Positions 1 to 5,615 are shown, counted from the first letter of the stretch. The stretch is DNA of 8,813 bases from Anaerolineaceae bacterium (GCA_021107195.1 JAIOTF010000244.1:1-8813), one strand, 5' to 3'. Made by a program: numbers and translations. Notes: generated by a model not told the origin, from the letters alone.

Positions 1-60
1 CGGAATAAACAACTTAAAGGGCCTGATAATCATTTTCGCCATTATACCTTAGCGAGTTAA

Positions 61-102
61 TAAAAAGAGCCCCTTCCGTTTCATGTGGTGCAGGAAAGGG
101 GC
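61..102 (-). terminator. Rho-independent terminator of the DUF1015 gene
   Basis: Read on the minus strand, a GC-rich stem (GCCCCTTTCC pairing with GGAAGGGGC, one bulged base, loop of about 15 nt) is followed at once by TCTTTTTATT. It starts about 20 bp past the TAA stop codon of the leftward gene, which is where an intrinsic terminator belongs. Nothing on the plus strand after base 102 is U-rich, so it looks one-directional. Bases 1-60 beyond it hold no recognisable gene. Confidence 0.85.
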
Positions 103-123
103 CAATATCTGTGTGATTAATTG

Positions 124-1443
124 CTAAACGATTTTGCGACACTCCATATAAAAGCGTTTCTCGCGGGCCTCGCCCATGGAGAAAGTCTTGCGGGGTAAGG
201 CGCCATCCAGGATGACGGTCTTGAAGAGATCGCTCTTGTTCATTGCGGGCAGGTAAATGCCAGCATTGCCGGATTGGCTCCCCAGGCGAGTGACCACATC
301 TTCGCCGTGCACATAGTCAATGCTCTCTGCTTTGCCGGCTTTCAGCCAGCCGTCCAGGAAGGCTTGAATTGTGCCGACGGGCAGGTTGAATTCCGGCTGA
401 CGGATGAATGCGACCTGGAAACCTTGCGGCGTGATTAAGCCGATAGCCTGTTCATTTGTATCCGACTGCTTGTTAACAATATTAACCATGTCATCTTTGG
501 TCTGGCAGGCTGCCAGACGCAGATTTTCGCCAAAGGCTTCCTTCAAGTCTGCTGCCAGTTCAGATTTGAGACCGAACAAAACGCGGTGGATCGGCTCAAA
601 TTCGAGACCTTCATCATGCACATTTTCAACCTCAACCAAAGCGTAGCGGGCGGGGTGATCCATTCCCACCTGGCCCTTGATCTTTTCCCAGATGGCCTTT
701 GCGGTGGCCAGAGAATGATTGCCATCGCCCATGGCAAAGAGCAACACACCCTGGTCATCGCCCACACCATATTTTCGGCGGAATCCGGCAGGGTCGGCCA
801 ATGCTTCCAGGGCGGAGATGACATCTTGTTCCATTTGGGGATTGCTGATGAAATATCCCTCCAGGTGACCACTGCCCAGCATCAATTCAAAGTTATATAT
901 TTGTTCAAGCAGGTCTGTTTTTGCGGCAAGGGGTTCAATTACAGTGCGCTGAGGGTCGTCGATCAGCACAAGGATGTGGGGCAATTCGAGTGCGGCACCC
1001 TCGCGGATCTTTATCCGGGGCGGGAGGCGCTCCACGATTGTGCCTTCTGTGGCTCGGATCAGGCTCTGGGAGCCTTTATGGTAGTCATAGCGTTCCAGGT
1101 CCAAGGCCAGCATCAATCCATGGCGGGTTTTCCCTTCGGCAGTGCGCCGTACAAGAATGAAACCCTGGCGGGATTCAAACAGGCCGTCATCTAAATATTT
1201 GTGCATGGCTTGCTGGGTTTTCCGGGAGCGATTTTGGCCCTCGGTTTTTTCCAGATAGACCTCAGGCAGAATGAGATTTAAAGTCGAAGGCGAGTTGCCT
1301 GCGAGTTCTTCAACAGATTGCCAGTATTCCGGTTGTGAGGTGAATTGGTCGCAGGCAATCACTGCCCATTTTTGGGGATCAATGCTTTTTTCAGGGAGCA
1401 GGATGTCTGCGATTTGCACGCCGATGGAAAGATGGTTTTTCAT
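124..1443 (-). CDS. DUF1015 family protein (COG4198-like), function unknown
   Basis: This 439-residue protein is recognisable as a DUF1015 family member. The N-terminus has the family's ADILLP segment (residues 12-17) and a WAVIACDQFTSQPEYW segment (26-41). The most conserved family motif, DGNHSLATAK, is at 240-249 in the middle of the chain. There is no signal peptide and no obvious membrane helix, so it should be cytoplasmic. The biochemical role of the family is not established. In some genomes relatives sit near serine or 3-phosphoglycerate dehydrogenase genes, but no such neighbour is visible here. The ATG start is supported by AAAGGA on the minus strand (1452-1457), 8 nt upstream. The gene is monocistronic as far as can be seen: its own terminator follows at 61-102 and the next gene upstream, ffh, is divergent. 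Length and reading frame look intact. The family call is firm; any function would be a guess. Confidence 0.9.
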   Translation of the reverse strand: MKNHLSIGVQIADILLPEKSIDPQKWAVIACDQFTSQPEYWQSVEELAGNSPSTLNLILPEVYLEKTEGQNRSRKTQQAMHKYLDDGLFESRQGFILVRRTAEGKTRHGLMLALDLERYDYHKGSQSLIRATEGTIVERLPPRIKIREGAALELPHILVLIDDPQRTVIEPLAAKTDLLEQIYNFELMLGSGHLEGYFISNPQMEQDVISALEALADPAGFRRKYGVGDDQGVLLFAMGDGNHSLATAKAIWEKIKGQVGMDHPARYALVEVENVHDEGLEFEPIHRVLFGLKSELAADLKEAFGENLRLAACQTKDDMVNIVNKQSDTNEQAIGLITPQGFQVAFIRQPEFNLPVGTIQAFLDGWLKAGKAESIDYVHGEDVVTRLGSQSGNAGIYLPAMNKSDLFKTVILDGALPRKTFSMGEAREKRFYMECRKIV

Positions 1444-1590
1444 TATATAGTTCCTTTGTTCCTGTATGTAGAGTGTGATCTTAAAGAGCTCCCGGCAATT
1501 TGGCTACGCGGGAGGAAATGCACACCAAATTAATGAATGTGTCCGGTTTAAACGTTTTTGATCGAAACAGGTAAAATTGAACATGTTTAT

Positions 1591-1601
1591 TTGTCAGACA
1601 A
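1591..1601. repeat. 11-bp perfect palindrome in the divergent intergenic region
   Basis: TTGTCAGACAA is a perfect inverted repeat (5-bp arms around one base) lying about 55 bp downstream of the leftward -10 box. Its size suits a small operator half-site pair, but no second copy is seen in the window and a chance origin is quite possible. Confidence 0.25.
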
Positions 1602-1610
1602 TTAATCTCT

Positions 1611-1648
1611 TGAAAAAATCCCGCGGACAGGATCACCGGCTGCGGGAT
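1611..1648 (-). terminator. Terminator-like hairpin at the start of the leftward transcript
   Basis: On the minus strand ATCCCGC (1648-1642) pairs perfectly with GCGGGAT (1624-1618) around a 17-nt loop, and the second arm runs into TTTTTT followed by CA. This is the form of an intrinsic terminator. Its first base coincides with the start point predicted from the promoter at 1655-1684. It may therefore be a 5'-end stabilising stem, an early attenuator, or the end of a roughly 36-nt RNA. The long loop makes it weaker than the terminator at 61-102. Confidence 0.5.
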
Positions 1649-1654
1649 GAAGCA

Positions 1655-1684
1655 ATTATAATCGATTTGTGTGATTTCGGTCAA
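1655..1684 (-). promoter_or_regulatory. Leftward sigma-70-type promoter for DUF1015
   Basis: Read on the minus strand, TTGACC (1684-1679) is followed by an 18-bp spacer and a perfect TATAAT (1660-1655). Five of six -35 bases and six of six -10 bases match the consensus. The predicted start is near 1648. The A/T tracts to its right (1684-1720) could act as an UP element for this promoter and for the divergent one. Confidence 0.75.
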
Positions 1685-1732
1685 AAAAATGGCAGAAAAA
1701 ATCAGAAATTTAGAGAATGATCATGCTTTCCC

Positions 1733-1761
1733 TTGACCATTCCCGCAGTTCAAGCTAAAAT
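1733..1761 (+). promoter_or_regulatory. Rightward sigma-70-type promoter for ffh
   Basis: TTGACC (1733-1738), a 17-bp spacer and TAAAAT (1756-1761) form a near-consensus promoter, preceded by A-rich DNA (1684-1712) that could be an UP element. The predicted start is near 1768. The TTG of the -35 box is also the most upstream possible start codon of the ffh frame. A promoter at this point argues that ffh is not translated from there. Confidence 0.75.
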
Positions 1762-1767
1762 CACGTG

Positions 1768-1831
1768 CGCAATAGCCCATTTTTTGCGAGGGCGTTGTAT
1801 TGTGTTATTTAACGATCGAAAAGAGAAAACT
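1768..1831 (+). other. Predicted 5' leader of ffh
   Basis: About 64 nt separate the predicted transcription start from the preferred GTG of ffh. The first bases can form a small hairpin (CGCAA at 1768-1772 with TTGCG at 1784-1788). A GAGGG sequence at 1788-1792 lies 9 nt before an in-frame GTG at 1802, so a form of Ffh longer by ten residues is possible. The frame is open throughout the leader. Confidence 0.4.
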
Positions 1832-3154
1832 GTGTTTGAATCGCTCACCAATCGACTGAATGATGTCTTTCAAAACCTGCGCCGCCGGGGGAAACTCTCG
1901 GAGGCGGATGTTGACCTTGCTATGCGCGAGGTGCGGCTGGCGCTGCTGGAAGCGGATGTTCATTACAGCGTAGTCAAAGATTTCGTGAAGCGGGTGCGGG
2001 AACGCTCCATCGGTCAGGAAGTTTCGCGGGCATTGAATCCAGCGCAGCAAGTGATCAAGATTGTGCATGAAGAACTGATCGCAACGCTGGGAGAACCTTC
2101 AAAGCTGGATTTGAGCGGTGCCAAACCACGTGTTATTCTTTTGGTGGGTTTGCAAGGCTCAGGTAAAACGACTGTTGCGGCGAAATTGGCCCGCTTGCTG
2201 CGAGCGCAGGGCGAACGCACGCTGCTTGTAGCAGCTGACCCGTACCGTCCGGCTGCGATCAAGCAATTGCAAACTCTCGGTGAGCAGGTTGGTGTGCCGG
2301 TATATACCAGAGATGGTGTCCGGCCTGTGCAACTCGTATCGGACGCCTTCAAGCTGGCTCAAAAAGACGGCACCTCGGTGGTGATCGTCGACACGGCCGG
2401 CCGTTCACAGCTTGCCCAGGATTTGATGGCAGAATTGCGTTCAATACAAAGCAAGCTGCCTTCTTCGGAAATCCTGCTGGTGATCGATGCAATGACTGGT
2501 CAGGAAGCATTGGGGATTGCGGAGGGCTTCCGCGAGACAGTGCCTTTGACCGGTTTGATCCTGACCAAGATGGACGGTGATTCACGCGGTGGTGCGGCAA
2601 TTTCTATTCGCAGTGTGACCGGTGTGCCAATCAAATTCCTGGGAACGGGCGAACGCACCGATGCTTTAGAAATGTACGATCCGGGTCGTCTGGCATCGCG
2701 CATCCTCGGTATGGGCGATATAATCGGTTTGATCGAGAAAGCCGAGGAAAGTTTAGACCAGGATCAAGCCAAAGCGCAGGCTGAACGGCTGTTATCTGGT
2801 AAGATTACTCTGGAAGATTTCGCCGAGCAATTGCGGCAGGTGCGCAAGATGGGTCCCTTTTCGCAAGTGATGGATATGCTGCCTGGCGGGCTTGGCAATG
2901 CTGCCCGGCAGATAGACCCACAGGATGCCGAACAACAGCTCAAGAAAAGTGAAGCGATCCTCAATTCTATGACGATCCCTGAACGCCGTGACCCGCGCAT
3001 CCTTAACGCCAGCCGCAGACGTAGAATTGCGCTCGGCTCTGGCACAGAAGTGCAGGACGTCAACCGTTTGCTGAAACAATTTCGTGATATGCAGCGGATG
3101 ATGAAGAAGATTAAAAAGACGGGCGGACGCGGTCTGTCCGGTTTCTTTGGATGA
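1832..3154 (+). CDS. ffh: Signal recognition particle GTPase Ffh (SRP54)
   Basis: Ffh is the protein subunit of the bacterial signal recognition particle. It binds 4.5S/SRP RNA and signal sequences on nascent chains and docks with FtsY at the membrane. From the GTG at 1832 the protein has 440 residues and begins FESLTNRLN, the classic Ffh N-terminus. The N domain covers about 1-85. The GTPase G domain covers about 95-295, with P-loop GLQGSGKTT (106-114), DPYRP (136-140), DTAGR (187-191) and TKMDGD (245-250). The methionine-rich M domain (about 325-440) has GPFSQVMDMLPG, the RNA-binding helix around SRRRRIALGSGT, and a lysine-rich end. Length is normal or slightly short for the family. A GTG at 1802 has the better ribosome-binding site and would add ten residues; homology favours 1832. 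The TTG at 1733 lies in the promoter. It is the first gene of the rightward cluster. Identity is certain; the start is less so. Confidence 0.97.
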   Translation: MFESLTNRLNDVFQNLRRRGKLSEADVDLAMREVRLALLEADVHYSVVKDFVKRVRERSIGQEVSRALNPAQQVIKIVHEELIATLGEPSKLDLSGAKPRVILLVGLQGSGKTTVAAKLARLLRAQGERTLLVAADPYRPAAIKQLQTLGEQVGVPVYTRDGVRPVQLVSDAFKLAQKDGTSVVIVDTAGRSQLAQDLMAELRSIQSKLPSSEILLVIDAMTGQEALGIAEGFRETVPLTGLILTKMDGDSRGGAAISIRSVTGVPIKFLGTGERTDALEMYDPGRLASRILGMGDIIGLIEKAEESLDQDQAKAQAERLLSGKITLEDFAEQLRQVRKMGPFSQVMDMLPGGLGNAARQIDPQDAEQQLKKSEAILNSMTIPERRDPRILNASRRRRIALGSGTEVQDVNRLLKQFRDMQRMMKKIKKTGGRGLSGFFG

Positions 3155-3173
3155 CCCGAAAGTTTAATGATCT

Positions 3174-3198
3174 GGCAGGCGTTTCCTTCAACGCTGCC
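3174..3198 (+). other. Hairpin between ffh and rpsP
   Basis: GGCAGGCGTT (3174-3183) pairs with AACGCTGCC (3190-3198), giving nine base pairs with one bulged G and a 6-nt loop, 20 bp after the ffh stop. No U-run follows, so it is not a standard terminator. It could be a processing site, an mRNA 3'-end stabiliser for ffh, or a weak attenuator before rpsP. Confidence 0.45.
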
Positions 3199-3232
3199 CT
3201 CGTCAGGCAAATAACCCGGGTGAAAATGATTG

Positions 3233-3253
3233 TAAAATTGAATTCTATATAAA
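3233..3253 (+). promoter_or_regulatory. Possible -10 region for rpsP, weak
   Basis: The AT-rich stretch before rpsP contains TAAAAT (3233-3238) and TATATA/TATAAA (3246-3253), either of which could serve as a -10 box. Neither has a convincing -35 box at 16-18 bp. Internal initiation for the ribosomal part of the cluster is plausible but not shown. The clear ribosome-binding site AGGAG (3257-3261) follows, 9 nt before the rpsP ATG. Confidence 0.25.
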
Positions 3254-3270
3254 AACAGGAGTAAAACTCG

Positions 3271-3624
3271 ATGGTTCGTATTCGATTACGCCGAACTGGC
3301 TCTCGCCACCAACCCAGCTACCGTGTGGTGGCTGCAGATAAAGAAAGCCCCCGTGACGGGAAGTTTCTGGAAATTTTGGGGCATTATAATCCCCGCACCG
3401 AGCCTTCCACGATTGTTCTCAAGGAAGACCGGATATACGATTGGATGAGCAAGGGCGCACAGCCGAGTGACTCGGTGGTGAAGATTTTCAACAGCGTTGG
3501 CTTGTTGGAGCGGTTTGAACGTTTCAAGGCCGGCGAAGAAGTTGAAACATTGGTGGCCGAAGCTGAAAAAATTTACGAGGAGCGCAACATTGATCCCAGA
3601 ACTCGCCGGGATTCCGACTCATAA
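3271..3624 (+). CDS. rpsP: 30S ribosomal protein S16
   Basis: S16 is an early-assembling protein of the small ribosomal subunit that binds 16S rRNA. The opening MVRIRLRRTGSRHQPSYRVVAAD, the DGKFLEILGHYNPR segment (about 30-43) and the YDWMSKGAQPSDSVVKIF segment (about 56-73) are typical of the family. The ATG has a good AGGAG 9 nt upstream. At 117 residues it is about 30 longer than a typical bacterial S16 of 80-90. The extra part, after about residue 85, is rich in charged residues (KAGEEVETLVAEAEKIYEERN) and ends TRRDSDS; it is probably a helical tail. It lies 116 bp after ffh and 56 bp before khpA, in the common order ffh-rpsP-khpA-rimM. Identity is certain. Confidence 0.97.
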   Translation: MVRIRLRRTGSRHQPSYRVVAADKESPRDGKFLEILGHYNPRTEPSTIVLKEDRIYDWMSKGAQPSDSVVKIFNSVGLLERFERFKAGEEVETLVAEAEKIYEERNIDPRTRRDSDS

Positions 3625-3643
3625 TTGCTGAAGTAATTTTGTT

Positions 3644-3658
3644 GGTTGGTTTGGTTGG
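3644..3658 (+). other. Two-tier G-quadruplex motif upstream of khpA
   Basis: GGTTGGTTTGGTTGG has four GG runs joined by TT, TTT and TT loops. It differs at one base, in the central loop, from the 15-nt thrombin-binding DNA aptamer, whose fold is a two-quartet antiparallel quadruplex. It lies in the rpsP-khpA gap, ending 22 nt before the khpA start and just before its ribosome-binding site. Whether the RNA or DNA folds in the cell is not known. If translation began at the TTG at 3639, these bases would encode residues of an N-terminal extension. Confidence 0.5.
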
Positions 3659-3663
3659 CGATC

Positions 3664-3674
3664 AAGGGAAAGGA
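3664..3674 (+). promoter_or_regulatory. Ribosome-binding site that sets the khpA start
   Basis: AAGGGAAAGGA contains AAAGGA (3669-3674), 6 nt before GTG at 3681. It supports that GTG over the TTG at 3639, which has no good site upstream. Confidence 0.7.
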
Positions 3675-3680
3675 TGTACC

Positions 3681-3917
3681 GTGAAAGAACTGGTTGAATA
3701 TATTGCTTGTTCGCTGGTAGATAGTCCGGCTGAAGTACATGTGAAAGAACGTCGTTCTGGAAACCGCGTATATTTGGAGCTTCATGTCGCAAAGAATGAC
3801 ATGGGCAGAGTGATCGGCAAAGGCGGCCGTGTGGCCAATTCCGCTCGCGTATTACTGCGTGTAGCCGCAGCGCGCGAAGGGAAACAAGTCAATTTGGAGA
3901 TTTCGGAACCGCGATGA
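3681..3917 (+). CDS. khpA: KH-domain RNA-binding protein KhpA (YlqC family)
   Basis: KhpA is a small KH-domain RNA-binding protein. In Gram-positive bacteria it forms dimers, or a complex with the Jag-type protein KhpB, and affects cell elongation and many mRNAs. From the GTG at 3681 the protein has 78 residues, the normal family length, and starts KELVEYIACSLVDSP as relatives do. The KH GXXG loop is seen as GKGG in DMGRVIGKGGRVANSARVLL (about residues 36-55). An in-frame TTG at 3639 would add 14 residues (VGLVGDQGKGC-like) absent from the family; I reject it. The gene follows rpsP by 56 bp and its stop overlaps the rimM start as ATGA, which suggests translational coupling. The place between rpsP and rimM is the usual one. 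No khpB is in the window. Confidence 0.92.
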   Translation: MKELVEYIACSLVDSPAEVHVKERRSGNRVYLELHVAKNDMGRVIGKGGRVANSARVLLRVAAAREGKQVNLEISEPR

Positions 3918-4480
3918 ATCGACATCGACCGATGTCACCTGACCGGAACAGGAATGAGACAGGAGGCTCGCCCGGTAAGGGCGGGCCTTTGCTCCTGGCC
4001 GTCGGCAAACTGCGACGGCCGCATGGCATTCACGGTGAAATCCTAATGGACGTGTTAACCGATTTTCCTGACCGGCTCGGCCCAGGGAAAGAAGTCTATG
4101 TCGGTGAATCACATCGGCCTTATGAAATCATTCATATGCGGAGGCATGATCCGGCTTTGCTTGTGACACTGGATGGCATTGATACCAGAGAATCTGCTGG
4201 AGAGCTGCGTAATCAATTGGTTTATGTGTATGCTGATGGGCTGCCGGATTTGCCTGAAGGTGAGTATTACCATCATCAATTAATGGGGCTTCGGGTTGAG
4301 GATGAAGCCGGGAATGAACTTGGGGTACTCGAGCAAATCCTGGTCACCGGGGCAAATGATGTTTATCTGGTGCGCACCAGTGACGACAAAGAATTATTGC
4401 TGCCAGCTATTCACGATGTCGTGTTGGAGATTGACATCAAACAGGGGAAAATGGTTGTGCGGCCGATGGACTGGTATTAG
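3914..4480 (+). CDS. rimM: 16S rRNA processing protein RimM
   Basis: RimM is an assembly factor for the 30S subunit. It helps mature the 3' (head) domain of 16S rRNA and contacts ribosomal protein S19. The 188-residue product shows the N-terminal RimM barrel (about 26-110) with LAVGKLRRPHGIHGE (28-42). It then has the GEYYHHQLMGL linker motif (116-126) and the C-terminal PRC-barrel with VTGANDVYLV (144-153) and LLPAIHDVVLEIDI (162-175). Residues 1-25 (rich in Arg, Asn, Pro and Gly) precede the normal family start and are not conserved-looking. The ATG overlaps the khpA stop (ATGA), favouring coupled translation from 3914. Other in-frame starts are ATG 3932 and TTG 3989, the latter exactly at the start of the conserved domain. 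A strong hairpin lies in this 5' part. No trmD or rplS follows, unlike many bacteria. Confidence 0.95.
   Translation: MNRHRPMSPDRNRNETGGSPGKGGPLLLAVGKLRRPHGIHGEILMDVLTDFPDRLGPGKEVYVGESHRPYEIIHMRRHDPALLVTLDGIDTRESAGELRNQLVYVYADGLPDLPEGEYYHHQLMGLRVEDEAGNELGVLEQILVTGANDVYLVRTSDDKELLLPAIHDVVLEIDIKQGKMVVRPMDWY
3960..3997 (+). other. Strong hairpin in the 5' coding region of rimM burying AGGAGG
   Basis: CAGGAG (3960-3965) pairs perfectly with CTCCTG (3992-3997). Inside it, GCTCGCCC (3966-3973) pairs with GGGCGGGC (3979-3986) with one G-U pair and a 5-nt loop. Five unpaired bases (3987-3991) on the 3' side form a bulge. The 14-bp structure encloses a full Shine-Dalgarno sequence, AGGAGG (3961-3966), and its bulge contains the in-frame TTG at 3989, where RimM homology begins. 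The pairing is seen in the sequence; any regulatory role is inference. Confidence 0.55.
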
Positions 4481-4489
4481 CGGGGGAGA

Positions 4490-5614
4490 ATGGATCCAAG
4501 AGCGTATTGGTTGGGCTTTAACCTCGTCAAAGGTATCGGATCGGTGCGTTTGCAGGGTCTATTAAGCTATTTTGGCAGTCTGGAGATCGCCTGGCAAGCC
4601 CCGCCGGAAGCGCTAAAAAATGCTGGCTTAAGCACTAAAGTGATTGGAAACTTGCTCAAAGTACGCAGTGAAGTAGAGCTTGAGGCTGTTCTTGAGCGAA
4701 TTCTCTCCAATGGAATCCAGGTATTAACCTGGGAGAGCGAAGCCTATCCCCGACGATTAAAAGAGATAGATCAACCACCGCCAGTATTGTATGTGAGCGG
4801 TAGTTTGGCTGTGGAAGATGAATGGGCTGTGGCGATTGTCGGCACAAGGCGTGTGACGGCATACGGACGGCAAATGGCAGAAGAATTGGCTGGATATCTG
4901 TCGAGCAACGGAATCGCCGTGGTGAGCGGTTTGGCGCGCGGCATTGATGGCCTTGCCCATAAGGCCGCTTTATCTGCTGGCGGAAGGACAATTGCTGTTC
5001 TTGGCAGCGGAGTGGATCGTATCTATCCTCCTGAACACCGACGTCTTGCAGAAGAAATCAGTGCTCATGGCGCAATAATCAGTGATTATGCGCTTGGAAC
5101 GCCGCCAGAAGGGTCCAATTTTCCGCCCCGTAACCGAATTATTTCCGGGCTTTCGCTGGCGGTGATTGTTGTGGAAGCTGGAAAAAAGAGCGGTGCTTTG
5201 ATTACGGCTCGTTTTGCTGCGGATCAGGGGAGAGATGTATTTGCAGTACCAGGGAATGTACATGCCCCGCAGAGCATTGGTACAAATCAATTGATCCAGG
5301 AAGGCGCACGACCGTTGTTAAAGCCACAGGATGTTTTAGAAGCATTGAATTTGCAGCAAATCCAGGAATATCGCGCTGCCCGGCATGTGATACCATCTGA
5401 TGCGGTCGAGGCGAAATTGCTGGATATCATTCATGCTGAACCTGTGCATGTGGATGAAATAAGCCGCGAGGCAGGATATTCTATTGAGAAAGTTTCGGCG
5501 GCATTAACCATGCTGGAATTAAAGGGCGTGGTACGTCAGGTTGGCGGAATGCAATACGTGATGGCGCGCGAGATGACAGCTTCATATGAAACTGGAAATG
5601 ATAGTGAGGACTGA
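4490..5614 (+). CDS. dprA: DNA processing protein DprA (Smf)
   Basis: DprA binds incoming single-stranded DNA during natural transformation, protects it and loads RecA. It is also widely kept in bacteria not known to be competent. The 374-residue protein has an N-terminal helix-hairpin-helix-like part (NLVKGIGSVRLQGLLSYFG, 11-29). The Rossmann-like DNA_processg_A domain follows, with AIVGTRR (115-121), SGLARGID (146-153), LGSGVDRIYP (171-180), FPPRNRIISGLS (211-222), SGALITA (224-230) and VPGN (253-256). A C-terminal winged-helix DprA_WH domain (about 305-357) completes it. The length is typical for the three-part form. It starts 9 bp after rimM, in the same frame. Its GGGGGAG (4482-4488) ends one base before the ATG, too close for a standard ribosome-binding site, so translation may depend on rimM. 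DprA followed by topA is a common order in Firmicutes; here manC lies between. Confidence 0.96.
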   Translation: MDPRAYWLGFNLVKGIGSVRLQGLLSYFGSLEIAWQAPPEALKNAGLSTKVIGNLLKVRSEVELEAVLERILSNGIQVLTWESEAYPRRLKEIDQPPPVLYVSGSLAVEDEWAVAIVGTRRVTAYGRQMAEELAGYLSSNGIAVVSGLARGIDGLAHKAALSAGGRTIAVLGSGVDRIYPPEHRRLAEEISAHGAIISDYALGTPPEGSNFPPRNRIISGLSLAVIVVEAGKKSGALITARFAADQGRDVFAVPGNVHAPQSIGTNQLIQEGARPLLKPQDVLEALNLQQIQEYRAARHVIPSDAVEAKLLDIIHAEPVHVDEISREAGYSIEKVSAALTMLELKGVVRQVGGMQYVMAREMTASYETGNDSED

Positions 5615-5615
5615 A

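Larger units (their letters stand above)
1444..1648 (-). other. Predicted 5' leader of the DUF1015 gene, about 205 nt
   Basis: This is the untranslated stretch between the predicted leftward start point (about 1648) and the DUF1015 ATG. It is unusually long. It begins with the hairpin described separately, contains an 11-bp palindrome (TTGTCTGACAA on this strand, 1591-1601), and ends with two AGGAA-type elements before the start codon. I recognise no known riboswitch class in it. Possible reading frames in it look like chance ORFs with no recognisable protein. Confidence 0.45.

Noticed and set aside
43..48. TATAAT on the minus strand after the DUF1015 terminator, as a promoter for a gene left of the window
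   Set aside because: No acceptable -35 box lies 16-18 bp upstream, and the AT-rich setting makes a chance match likely.
586..1194. A 202-codon plus-strand open frame opposite the DUF1015 gene
   Set aside because: It lies wholly inside the clearly coding minus-strand gene, its translation matches no family I know and it lacks a good ribosome-binding site; it is a shadow frame.
1518..1560. Second leftward promoter (TTTACC, 17 bp, TTTAAA on the minus strand)
   Set aside because: Only four of six bases match in each box, far weaker than the TTGACC/TATAAT pair upstream on the same strand.
1580..1589. Possible LexA/Cheo box (GAACATGTTT)
   Set aside because: The Gram-positive-type site needs GAAC, four bases, GTTC. 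The spacing here is two bases and the second half is imperfect.
1481..1684. A 67-codon minus-strand frame in the divergent intergenic region
   Set aside because: Its start codon would lie in or upstream of the leftward promoter, and it shows no recognisable protein motif, so it would not be translated from the predicted transcript.
3224..3253. Confident promoter in front of rpsP
   Set aside because: The -10-like hexamers have no matching -35 box, so it is listed only as a weak candidate.
3639..3680. N-terminal extension of KhpA from TTG 3639
   Set aside because: Family members begin at the KELVEYIA segment, and only the GTG at 3681 has a good ribosome-binding site.
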